A DNA stretch of 34,057 bases from Candidatus Uhrbacteria bacterium RIFOXYB12_FULL_58_10 (GTDB taxonomy: Bacteria; Patescibacteriota; Patescibacteriia; UBA9934; GWF2-40-263), in assembly GCA_943354165.1 (NCBI GenBank), contig CALRBH010000010.1, positions 1-34,057 of the forward strand, given 5' to 3'. The position numbers and the translations under genes are program-made. Below, in pieces: positions 7,922-16,357 of the stretch. Every line of letters starts with the position of its first letter. Positions within the stretch are counted from its first letter, which is position 1. The notes beneath the pieces were generated by a model. It was not told the DNA's origin. It saw nothing but the letters and a program-made list of their open reading frames with translations, and made no database searches.

Positions 7922-8622
7922 ATGATGATTTCCTCTAGCTGCTCCTTACTATATTGATTTGGAAGGTAGGAGTCAATCTGCGATATATTCAAATGCATTC
8001 CTTCTAAACCATTCTCAAAATTCTTAATGAGCAGCGAGAGCTCGATGCCTTCGCCAAAAATCCGCTTGGCTTCATTCACGTGCGCTTGCGATTTGAAATA
8101 AGCATCAATAAATACCTCTCTTGAGACCCGACGCCGTTGTATAGCCTCGCGTTTCTTCGTGAAATCCCACGCGGTAACAGGATCTTGGTAGACAAAAACG
8201 ATTTCGACCTTTCTCTCATTATCAAGTGAACGCTGAATATTCTGTATGGCGCCCGCGTAAGCAAATGTGCCATCGAGTATCGTGCTGAGATCGTTATCCA
8301 GCACATGGTCATAAAGAATATTCACTCCCTTCGTTGCCGCCTTCTGAAATACATGTGCATTTGCTCCCGAATATCCATCGCAAAGCGTACGGATTTCATC
8401 AGCATCGATTCGCACTGGTTTATTTTTATATTGCCCAACTAGCCATTTGGAAATTTCCGTCTTCCCAGCACCCGGCGACCCTGCCATGAATACAGATACG
8501 GGACCTTCTTCAGCAGGATGCTCACTAGCAGGCGCAAAACGATCAACCAGTAATTTCTTATGGCTTTTAACCCAAACGACTGCCTGATCAGATAGTAAGA
8601 GCTCCTCGGGGGTCAATTCCAT
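7918..8622 (-). CDS. Zeta-toxin family kinase
   Basis: Walker A VFMAGSPGAGKTEISKWL, RIDADEIRTLCDGYSGANAHVFQKAATKGVNILYDHVLDNDLSTILDGTFA, REAIQRRRVSREVF. Confidence 0.82.
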   Translation of the reverse strand: MELTPEELLLSDQAVVWVKSHKKLLVDRFAPASEHPAEEGPVSVFMAGSPGAGKTEISKWLVGQYKNKPVRIDADEIRTLCDGYSGANAHVFQKAATKGVNILYDHVLDNDLSTILDGTFAYAGAIQNIQRSLDNERKVEIVFVYQDPVTAWDFTKKREAIQRRRVSREVFIDAYFKSQAHVNEAKRIFGEGIELSLLIKNFENGLEGMHLNISQIDSYLPNQYSKEQLEEIII

Positions 8623-8656
8623 ACCATCCGATCATACACCCTTATGCACAAGACAT

Positions 8657-8772
8657 GAGGCGTTAGGCAGACAAGGCCTTAGGCCAGAGAAAGCAGCGCT
8701 GTTACTGCCTTCGGCTAATGCGTTGCTCGTCGAACTTCCTTTGGCCTCCGGCCTAACGCCTAACGCCTCACG
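8657..8772. repeat. GGCGTTAGGC-word palindromic element, copy B
   Basis: aggcgttaggcagacaaggccttaggcc ... ggcctccggcctaacgcctaacgcctcacg. Confidence 0.85.
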
Positions 8773-9127
8773 ATCCCTGCTTCAAATTTTGCGTAAACCG
8801 ATTCAATATCTTCATGACCTCCGTAAGAAGCCCGTCCACGGTTTCGTAATCCAACTTGGCCGTCCTTGGCATTCGCTTGGAGATAAGGACCTGTGTCTCG
8901 AGTTCGCCTGCAGAACCGAACGCTATGCAGAGAAAACGTGCAAACTCTTTGTCACTCCCCCGCAATTTCCCCTCAGCAATATTCGACGGGATCGAAACGG
9001 CGCAGCGTCGCATCTGGGAAGTCAGCCCATACACCTCTTCCTTGGGAAACTTTTCCGTCAGATGATAGACGGCTACCGCAAGGTCCATGCCCTTTTGCCA
9101 GACGGTAAGATCTTTGTACGTGGGCAT
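8768..9127 (-). CDS. Four-helix-bundle protein (S23 / 23S rRNA-intervening-sequence-protein-like)
   Basis: MPTYKDLTVWQKGMDLAVAVYHLTEKFPKEEVYGLTSQMRRCAVSIPSNIAEG...; start set to ATG 9127 rather than the upstream codon inside the repeat. Confidence 0.9.
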   Translation of the reverse strand: MPTYKDLTVWQKGMDLAVAVYHLTEKFPKEEVYGLTSQMRRCAVSIPSNIAEGKLRGSDKEFARFLCIAFGSAGELETQVLISKRMPRTAKLDYETVDGLLTEVMKILNRFTQNLKQGS

Positions 9128-9131
9128 AGAA

Positions 9132-9234
9132 TAGGCGTTAGGCAGACAAGGCCATAGGCCACAGCTAAAAGTCTCAGACAACACGTTGCTTCCTCCGGCC
9201 TAACGCCTAAAGCCTAACGCCTAACGCCTCACGA
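9132..9234. repeat. GGCGTTAGGC-word palindromic element, copy C
   Basis: taggcgttaggcagacaaggccataggccacagctaaaagtctc...ggcctaacgcctaaagcctaacgcctaacgcctcac. Confidence 0.88.
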
Positions 9235-9237
9235 CGC

Positions 9238-9483
9238 CTACGGCGTAATTGGCACCGCCTGAATCGGCTCCGCGCCGTCTGGAGGGTCAATGTAAATACA
9301 CTTCACCTTACCACCATAGTAGGGCATCAGTGCTTTTAATGCTTCAAGATTATCCCCATGAATAATAAGATTTTGAGAATTGTCGCCCACAGAAGCATTC
9401 TTCACCTTGCGTAGAAGCCGAAAGGGAACCTGCTTATCATGGTTAACGACTGCCTCTTTACCGATCCAATTGAGTGTTGGCAT
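9238..9483 (-). pseudogene. N-terminal remnant of a site-specific (adenine) DNA methyltransferase, Mod-like
   Basis: LIIHGDNLEALKALMPYYGGKVKCIYIDPP then frame diverges (DGAEPIQAVPITP*) at motif IV; stop abuts repeat copy C. Confidence 0.75.
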
Positions 9484-9638
9484 ATTTCCTAGCCTTTATT
9501 CATCTAATCTTCCGTAAATCCTGGAACCAAAAATAGATATAATGTGGCAAAAGAAGTATACGCGTCAGGTAACAATTCAGATATTGGTTCTATCCACAGC
9601 CAAAACATTACTTAAATTGGTTTTTTTGTCTTTGATTC

Positions 9639-10934
9639 TCACTCCAAACCTCCCAAAAACTCCCCCACCCTCTCATCCAACATCAAATGATGCGCCCTAA
9701 CCGGCTTCGCTAAAACAATCCCACCCAACGTCCTACACCGACTCAACGCCACATACACCTGCCCCGCTGCAAACGCCCCGCTCCCCAGGTCGACGACCAC
9801 CTTATCGAACGTCTTGCCTTGCGACTTATGAATCGTGGCCGCCCAGGCCAACTTCAACGGAAGCTGCGTGAACGTTCCGATCTTCTCGCGATCAAGCTTC
9901 CTCGTCTCATTGTCGAGAACCGTCCTATACATCGTCCACTGCGCCGGACCGACCGTGAGCAGTTCCCCTTCGTCGATCTGCACCTGCACACACCCGTTCA
10001 TAAGTTTCGTAACCGTCCCGAGCGTCCCGTTTACCCAGCGGCCTTCTGCATCATTGCGGACGAACATCACGCGTGCACCTGCCTTCAACATCAAATTCTC
10101 ATCCGTCGGCATGTTGCGCAGATCAAACTCCCCTGCTCGCTTTCCACTGAAGGCTTCGGCTCTGCCTGGCAATTCTGCGAGGCGCTTGGTGTTCACGGCA
10201 TCTGCCATCGCATTGATCGTCGTCAGGTGAATCGCGCCTTCGGAGACTAGATTTTCCTGCACCTCCATGGGCCCGACGCGCTTGTTCAGGGTCGCCAATT
10301 GCTCGCCGGTGATAGAGCGGTTACGGACGCCGTTTAGGAGTTCAATGAAACTCTTGTCCTTCTGGCGATAGATCGTATCAAGTTCAACGAAGTCCACGGG
10401 ATGGGCACCCATGAGCGTTCGCATCACGTCCGACGAAAAGAAATACGGCGTTTCGTATCGGTCCAAAAAAGCTTGCCGCTCATCGGTGCGCAAGACTGGA
10501 GGGAGCTGGTACATGTCGCCGATTACGATCACACGCACGCCGCCGAAGGGTTCTTTTACGCGGCGAGAGGCTTGGAGAAAGGCGTCCATGCAGTCCATGA
10601 GGTCGGCGCGGACCATTGAGATTTCGTCGATGACGATGGCGTCGAGCGCTTCGGAAAGTTCTGGGGGCATGGATCTGGCCGAGCGGCGGGCTTCGGCGGG
10701 AGTAATGCTTGGGGAAAACTTAAAGAAGGAGTGAATGGTTTCGCCTTCGATGTTAAGCGCGGCGACTCCCGTCGGCGCAAGGTATGCGCAGTTAAGATCC
10801 GTCGTCTCGCGGAAATGCTTAAGAAGCGTGGACTTTCCCGTCCCCGCTCTTCCCGTCACAAACACAAAACGCGCGTTGCCTTCCATTGCTTGCAGCGCGC
10901 GGAGGAATGCCTGATTCTTCTCAATCTTCTTCAT
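9639..10934 (-). CDS. Pif1/RecD-like superfamily 1 DNA helicase
   Basis: FVTGRAGTGKSTLL, LAPTGVAALNIEGETIHSFF, IVIDEISMVRADLMD, GDMYQLPPV, WAATIHKSQGKTFDKV, VYVALSRCRTLGGI. Confidence 0.92.
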   Translation of the reverse strand: MKKIEKNQAFLRALQAMEGNARFVFVTGRAGTGKSTLLKHFRETTDLNCAYLAPTGVAALNIEGETIHSFFKFSPSITPAEARRSARSMPPELSEALDAIVIDEISMVRADLMDCMDAFLQASRRVKEPFGGVRVIVIGDMYQLPPVLRTDERQAFLDRYETPYFFSSDVMRTLMGAHPVDFVELDTIYRQKDKSFIELLNGVRNRSITGEQLATLNKRVGPMEVQENLVSEGAIHLTTINAMADAVNTKRLAELPGRAEAFSGKRAGEFDLRNMPTDENLMLKAGARVMFVRNDAEGRWVNGTLGTVTKLMNGCVQVQIDEGELLTVGPAQWTMYRTVLDNETRKLDREKIGTFTQLPLKLAWAATIHKSQGKTFDKVVVDLGSGAFAAGQVYVALSRCRTLGGIVLAKPVRAHHLMLDERVGEFLGGLE

Positions 10935-11211
10935 TCGCTGATGCGTTCTTCCCCCGTTTCAGCACGTAGTCAAAAAACTTCTTCGCCGCCGTCATGATCA
11001 CAGGAACCCCAGAAAGCGATCCTTCAACCCGATGGCGGATGGAACTGATGGATTCCTCAATGGAATGCATGCGTTCCTGCGCGTCCAAAACGAAATCATT
11101 TACGTTCTTCACAAGACTGGCGGCTTGGAACACGAGCCAGAAGAGCGCCGCGGAAATCCAGAGGGCGCAGAATGCGAGGACGATGTAGAGGATTTCAAGC
11201 GGGGAGAACAT
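10921..11211 (-). CDS. Small single-TM hypothetical protein overlapping the helicase start
   Basis: MFSPLEILYIVLAFCALWISAALFWLVFQAASLVKNVNDFV...; 14-nt overlap with downstream gene. Confidence 0.65.
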   Translation of the reverse strand: MFSPLEILYIVLAFCALWISAALFWLVFQAASLVKNVNDFVLDAQERMHSIEESISSIRHRVEGSLSGVPVIMTAAKKFFDYVLKRGKNASANEED

Positions 11212-11224
11212 AGGCGTGGAATCG

Positions 11225-11261
11225 TAGGGTGGGCGGGGTGGGCAAGAGGGGGCAAGGGTGA
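11225..11261. repeat. G-rich word repeat, left flank of the four-helix-bundle gene
   Basis: agggtgggcggggtgggcaagagggggcaagggtg; inverted relative to 11641-11680. Confidence 0.8.
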
Positions 11262-11272
11262 TGGAGTTCTCT

Positions 11273-11629
11273 TTATTTAAGAGACTCTATGATTCGTTCC
11301 AGAAAAAAGGCTGCCCGTTTCCGCTTGGCTTCCAGTATACGGCATTTCTCGTTATTGAGGTAGCCAAGTTTACCCGAAAGCTCCAACAGATAGGCACATT
11401 CTGCGATCGAACCTCGACTCATGGTCAAAAATCTCAAGTAGTCCGGTCGTGTTGCTCTGGCTTGGCCTTCGACGATGTTCAAAGCGACCGACGTAGCGGC
11501 ACGCCGAATCTGAGACGTTAGTCCAAATTTTTCTTCAGCTGGAAAATCGACCGTCACTTTATAGACGGAAACCGCAAAGTCATCGGCAGCCTGCCAGGCA
11601 ATTATCTTGTGGTACGGCTGGTCACCCAT
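11273..11629 (-). CDS. Four-helix-bundle protein (S23/IVP-like), second copy
   Basis: MGDQPYHKIIAWQAADDFAVSVYKVTVDFPAEEKFGLTSQIRRAATSVALNIVEGQAR... Confidence 0.88.
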   Translation of the reverse strand: MGDQPYHKIIAWQAADDFAVSVYKVTVDFPAEEKFGLTSQIRRAATSVALNIVEGQARATRPDYLRFLTMSRGSIAECAYLLELSGKLGYLNNEKCRILEAKRKRAAFFLERIIESLK

Positions 11630-11640
11630 AAATAAAACAC

Positions 11641-11680
11641 CTACACCCTTGCCCACCCCTGCCCCCTCTTGCCCCCCCTT
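11641..11680. repeat. C-rich word repeat, right flank of the four-helix-bundle gene
   Basis: ctacacccttgcccacccctgccccctcttgccccccc, approximate reverse complement of the left flank. Confidence 0.8.
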
Positions 11681-11682
11681 CG

Positions 11683-14163
11683 TTAACTTCGCATCATCGC
11701 CTCGAACTGACTCGTAAGCACACCCGTAAGCTTCCCGAGCTCGGCATCCACCGTAGCTGCTTCCAGCGTTTTATCGTCTGCGCGGAAGACAAGGTGCAAA
11801 GCGATAGATTTCTTTCCCTCTTCGACGCCCTTTCCGCGGTACACATCGAAAAGTTCGATTGACTTCAGGAGCGGCGATGACTTTTTCAGTGCCGATTCGA
11901 TCGTGTCGTATTCGGTACGATCGGCGACAACGAGGGCCAAATCACGCTTCACTTCTGGGAAGACGGATGGTGGCGTGTAGGAGATTGGCGATGGGGTGAT
12001 GGCGAGGAGATTTTCCAATTCGATTTCTGCGACGGCAACGCGGCGGTCGATGCCCATGGTCATGGCGGCGTTTGGAGACGCCTCGCACACATAGCCGACG
12101 GTTTTTCCGGCGACGACGACATGCGCGGAGCGGCCGGCGTGGGACCACGACTCACCGTCGTAGGTTTTGAAATCTGCGGCGTAGCCGAGATCACTAAGCA
12201 GGCTCATTACGATCTGACGCATCGAGACGAACGGCTTTTCATCGCCTTGGTTCGAGACGGCGATGGCCAAGCGATATGGCTGCGCGGGCAAGAAGCCCTT
12301 GGCTCCATTCTCTTCTCCCTTTGCCTCTCCATGGAACACGCGAGCGACTTCGAAGATGCGGAGGGACGATTCCTGGTGCTGGTTCTTTGCGACGTTCTCG
12401 AGGAGATTCGGGACGAGGCTGCGGACGAGGTATGGGCGTTCATCGGAAAGCGGGTTCGCGAGCTTGAGGTGATCGGACAGCTTGAAGCCGAGCGTTTCGA
12501 GGGTTTGTGGGCGGGCGTAAGCGTACTGGTACGTTTCCGTGGCGGCGAGCTTTTGGGTGAGGGTTCCGCGCATTTGGCGAGCCATTATGCGCAGCGGATC
12601 TTGAACGGGCGGCTTGCATGGGAAGAGTGGCATCGATGACGGGATCCGCTCGTAGCCGTAGATGCGGGCGACTTCTTCGACGATGTCTTCTGGAATAGCG
12701 ATGTCCTTGGTCGCACGCCAGCTTGGAACTGTGAGCGTCCAGCTCGAACGCTTCGACTTCACGCCGAATCCGAGGCGCGACAAAATGTCGGACACTTCTT
12801 TTGATTTGATGGTGATTCCCAAACGGCTCTCGAGCCAGTCGGAATCGATTTGGAGCTTGAGAGGCTTGGGGAGCTTTTTCGAAACGTCGACGATGGAGGA
12901 AACGACGTTGGCGTTCGGATGAAGGTCCTTCAACAGTTCGACGGCGCGCGCGAGAAGCGTGTCGCAGAGCATTGGATCGAGGGATTTCTCGTAACGCATC
13001 GACGCTTCGGAACGCAAGCCGAGAGCTTGCGATGTCTTTCGAATAACCGACGGATCGAAGTTCGCGGACTCGAGGAGAATCGTCGTCGTCCCATCGGCAA
13101 TGCCTGACTCCTTCCCTCCCATGATCCCCGCAATAACCAAAGCTTTATTCCCTGAGCTTGTCGAAGGGGCGTCTGTGGTAATCAACAGCATCGATGGATC
13201 GAGTTTCCGTTCCACGCCATCGAGTGTGACGAGTGTCTCGCCTTTCTTTGCGAAGCGGACGTTCACTTGAACGTTCTTCTCCTTCGAAAGTTTTGCGGCG
13301 TCGAATGCGTGCAGTGATTGCCCGCCTTCCATCATCACGTAGTTCGTCACGTCGACGACGTTGTTGATAGGACGAATCCCAACGGCTGCCAAACGTCCCT
13401 GCATCCAGGCTGGCGATGGGCCGACTTTCACTCCTTCGACGACCACGGCGGTGTAGCGCGGACAAGCGGCCGCAGACTCAACCTTTACGGCGAGCTTGTA
13501 CCCCTTCCCTGCCCGGCCATTTGCCGGGCCTGACTTAAGTTTCGCTGGCTTCTTCTCGACAAGTTTCAATCGATATAGCGCAGCGAGCTCGCGGGCCATG
13601 CCGAAATGACCGACGAGATCAGGACGGTTCGTCAGCGACTTGTTGTCGACTTCAAAGACGACGTCATCGGCATGCATCGCTTTCGCAAGCGACGTGCCGG
13701 GCTTTGCGGAAATGTCTCCCAGGTCGCGAATATCGTGATCGCCTTCGTTCGAAGCACGATCGAGACCGACTTCTGCGGAGGCGCAGATCATGCCAAAGCT
13801 CGCCTCTCCGCGAATCGTCGTCTCTTGAAGCGTGATGAGATCACCTTCGCCGTGCCAGCGGACTTTCGATCCGGGCAGCGCGACGACGACCAGCATTCCT
13901 TCGGCGACGTTCTTTCCGCCGCAGACGATCTTCACGGCCTTCTTCTCGCCGATGTCTACATTACAAATGCGAAGCTTATCGGCGTTCGGATGCGCAACGA
14001 TGCTCATGATGCGTCCGACTACGATGTGATCCCATGCCTCGGCTTGAGACGCGTACCCTTCCACTTCCACAGTCGACAAACTCAAGCGCTTCGCGAGTTC
14101 CTTGTCAGAGACGTTCGACGGGAGCGTGATGAATTCTTGCAGCCACTTTTTCGAGATCAACAT
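11683..14163 (-). CDS. pheT: Phenylalanine--tRNA ligase subunit beta
   Basis: MLISKKWLQEFITLP start; VVGRIMSIVAHPNADKLRICNVDIG tRNA-binding domain; RPDLVGHFGMARELAALY; C-terminal FDX-ACB-like domain. Confidence 0.97.
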   Translation of the reverse strand: MLISKKWLQEFITLPSNVSDKELAKRLSLSTVEVEGYASQAEAWDHIVVGRIMSIVAHPNADKLRICNVDIGEKKAVKIVCGGKNVAEGMLVVVALPGSKVRWHGEGDLITLQETTIRGEASFGMICASAEVGLDRASNEGDHDIRDLGDISAKPGTSLAKAMHADDVVFEVDNKSLTNRPDLVGHFGMARELAALYRLKLVEKKPAKLKSGPANGRAGKGYKLAVKVESAAACPRYTAVVVEGVKVGPSPAWMQGRLAAVGIRPINNVVDVTNYVMMEGGQSLHAFDAAKLSKEKNVQVNVRFAKKGETLVTLDGVERKLDPSMLLITTDAPSTSSGNKALVIAGIMGGKESGIADGTTTILLESANFDPSVIRKTSQALGLRSEASMRYEKSLDPMLCDTLLARAVELLKDLHPNANVVSSIVDVSKKLPKPLKLQIDSDWLESRLGITIKSKEVSDILSRLGFGVKSKRSSWTLTVPSWRATKDIAIPEDIVEEVARIYGYERIPSSMPLFPCKPPVQDPLRIMARQMRGTLTQKLAATETYQYAYARPQTLETLGFKLSDHLKLANPLSDERPYLVRSLVPNLLENVAKNQHQESSLRIFEVARVFHGEAKGEENGAKGFLPAQPYRLAIAVSNQGDEKPFVSMRQIVMSLLSDLGYAADFKTYDGESWSHAGRSAHVVVAGKTVGYVCEASPNAAMTMGIDRRVAVAEIELENLLAITPSPISYTPPSVFPEVKRDLALVVADRTEYDTIESALKKSSPLLKSIELFDVYRGKGVEEGKKSIALHLVFRADDKTLEAATVDAELGKLTGVLTSQFEAMMRS
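13150..13170. repeat. CCCTGAGCTTGTCGAAGGG micro-repeat inserted in-frame in pheT
   Basis: ttccctgagcttgtcgaagggg; encodes the PSTSSG segment between LLIT and NKALVIAG. Confidence 0.7.
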
Positions 14164-14164
14164 A

Positions 14165-15190
14165 TTAGAACTGTGAAAGGAAACGGGTGTCGCCGCTCTG
14201 GAGCCAGCGGATGTCGTCGATCCCGTACTTAAGCATCACGAGGCGCGTGAGTCCGAAGCCGAACGCGAATCCGGAATATTCCTTTGGATCAACGCCGCCT
14301 TCTTTCAAAACGTTCGGATGGATCATCCCGGCGCCGAACACCTCAAGCCAACCGGTGTGCTTGCACAGACGGCAACCGTCGCCTTTGCAGATGAAGCAGG
14401 TCACTTCCCCATTCACACCTGGTTCGACGAACGGATAAAACTTTGGGCGCAGACGAACTTCCGTCGCAGGTCCGTACAGATGTTTCGCGACGGCTTCGAG
14501 TACCCCTTTGAGATGGCCGAAGTTGATTCCTTTATCGACAACGACACCTTCAATCTGATGGAAGGTGTGTTCGTGTCGCACATCCGTTGCTTCGTTACGG
14601 AAGCAGCGGCCTGGAGCGATCATGCGCAGTGGTGCGCCGTATTCTCGCATCGCTCGAACTTGAATGGACGATGTATGTGTGCGCATCACTTCGCCAGGGC
14701 GGCCATCAATATAGAACGTGTCCTGCATGTCGCGGGCTGGGTGGTTTGGAGGGACGTTAACGGCGGTGAAGTTATAGAAATCGCTTTCGAGTTCCGGGCC
14801 GTCGAGCACGGAAAAGCCCATCGAGGTGAAAAGGTCCTCAATGGATTCCTTGATGCGGGTGACGGGATGCAGGTGACCTTCGTTCGGCGCGACGCCAGGC
14901 TCGCTCACATCGATCCATTCCTTCTCGGCAACGGCGCCCGCTTCCGCGCGGCTGATATCGGATTCCGCTTTTGCAAAACCGGCTTCCACGGACTGCTTCA
15001 CCTCGTTCGCGAGCTGGCCGATGAGCTTGCGCTCTTCGTCCGCAAGACCGGCCATCTGCCTCATGAGCTCGCCCATCTTTCCCTTGCGGCCCAAAAATTC
15101 TACGCGCACTTTTTCGAGGGCATCGCGGTCGACGACGTTATTGAGCGCTGCGACGAGATCGGATTTAATTTGTTCGAGTTCAGAACGCAT
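14165..15190 (-). CDS. pheS: Phenylalanine--tRNA ligase subunit alpha
   Basis: HTSSIQVRAMREYGAPLRMIAPGRCFRNEATDVRHEHTFHQIEG; GFAFGFGLTRLVMLKYGIDDIRWL. ATG start at 15190 preferred to TTG 15199. Confidence 0.97.
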   Translation of the reverse strand: MRSELEQIKSDLVAALNNVVDRDALEKVRVEFLGRKGKMGELMRQMAGLADEERKLIGQLANEVKQSVEAGFAKAESDISRAEAGAVAEKEWIDVSEPGVAPNEGHLHPVTRIKESIEDLFTSMGFSVLDGPELESDFYNFTAVNVPPNHPARDMQDTFYIDGRPGEVMRTHTSSIQVRAMREYGAPLRMIAPGRCFRNEATDVRHEHTFHQIEGVVVDKGINFGHLKGVLEAVAKHLYGPATEVRLRPKFYPFVEPGVNGEVTCFICKGDGCRLCKHTGWLEVFGAGMIHPNVLKEGGVDPKEYSGFAFGFGLTRLVMLKYGIDDIRWLQSGDTRFLSQF

Positions 15191-16259
15191 ATCGGACAAT
15201 GTCTTTATAGGTCACTAGGACGACGAGAATCATCAGGAGCATGAACCCGAGATTGTGGACGACGGCTTCCACCGTGGCGGAGGCTGGCTTGCCGCGCAGT
15301 TTCTCGATGACGAGGAAGAGGATGCGTCCGCCGTCGAGGGCTGGGAATGGGAGGACATTGATGACGGCGAGGTTGATGGAGAGGATCGCCATGAACTGGA
15401 GGAGATGGGCGAACCCGGCGCGGGCCACCTGGCCAGTCATGACCGCGATGCCCACCGGACCGGAAAGGTCCGCCGACACCTTCTGATTAACGACGATATT
15501 TTTCAAGAGATCCGCAAACGAGAAGACGATTTCCTTGGTGAACCATCCAGTGAGGAGAACGCCTTCCATGACCGCGCGGTGCGGTGGCAGCGAAACCGTG
15601 CCGGTGGTGCCGAGCAGAACGCCGATCCCACGAACGCCGGCGGACGGAATGTCATCGGACTTGAGGGAGAACGATCGCGTGTCTTCGCCCGTCTTTATAT
15701 CGAGGCGGACGCCGGTGTCGCCGTGCGCACCGATGTACTCGCGCGCAGCTTTCGCGTCCGTAAACATCTGGCCATCGATGCTCATCAGGGTGCCGGACGG
15801 GAGACTAGCCTTCCCTGCAGGTGAGTCCGCCGCGACGCCAAATATTTCCACCGCCTGATTCTCAACCTTAGCGCCCGTAGGCAATCCATCGTCGATCGCC
15901 GAAGGAAGGCCGACCATGTAGCCGGCGGAAAGCAGCACGGCCGCAAGGATGAAGTTCATTCCCACGCCGGCAAACAGCACGATGAAGCGCTTCCACATCG
16001 GTTTAGAGGAAAAACTTCCTGAGTGGTTTTGATGGCTCCCAGACTCGCCGAGGATCTTTACGAATCCACCGAGCGGAATCCAGTTCACCGAGTACGTGAC
16101 GCCATCCTTCCCTTTGAAGCTCCACAGCCGCGGAGGAAATCCGAAGCCGAATTCTTCCACCTGCATCCCGCTTTTCTTGGCCGCAATAAAATGTCCCCAC
16201 TCATGGGCAAGCACGAGTACGGCAAGGACGATGAGGAACGTGAGGATCGTTATGATCAT
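15180..16259 (-). CDS. rseP: RIP metalloprotease RseP / site-2 protease family
   Basis: VLAHEWGHFIAAKKSG (HExxH), PDZ region, NVLPFPALDGGRILF. Confidence 0.93.
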   Translation of the reverse strand: MIITILTFLIVLAVLVLAHEWGHFIAAKKSGMQVEEFGFGFPPRLWSFKGKDGVTYSVNWIPLGGFVKILGESGSHQNHSGSFSSKPMWKRFIVLFAGVGMNFILAAVLLSAGYMVGLPSAIDDGLPTGAKVENQAVEIFGVAADSPAGKASLPSGTLMSIDGQMFTDAKAAREYIGAHGDTGVRLDIKTGEDTRSFSLKSDDIPSAGVRGIGVLLGTTGTVSLPPHRAVMEGVLLTGWFTKEIVFSFADLLKNIVVNQKVSADLSGPVGIAVMTGQVARAGFAHLLQFMAILSINLAVINVLPFPALDGGRILFLVIEKLRGKPASATVEAVVHNLGFMLLMILVVLVTYKDIVRYAF

Positions 16260-16262
16260 GCA

Positions 16263-16350
16263 GGAGGCGTTAGGCTTTAGGCGTTAGGCCGGAGGCAGCA
16301 ACATTGCAGTTTCCTGTGGCCTAAGGCCTTGTCTGCCTAATGCCTAGCGG
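16263..16350. repeat. GGCGTTAGGC-word palindromic element, copy D (inverted orientation)
   Basis: aggcgttaggctttaggcgttaggccggagg...gtggcctaaggccttgtctgcctaatgcct; reverse complement of copies B, C and E. Confidence 0.87.
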
Positions 16351-16357
16351 CCTTATC

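Noticed and set aside
8768-9127. Four-helix-bundle gene as an Avd component of a diversity-generating retroelement
   Set aside because: No reverse transcriptase or template/variable repeat pair is visible in the window.
14318-15244. 308-aa plus-strand ORF
   Set aside because: Antisense to pheS, which is unambiguous.
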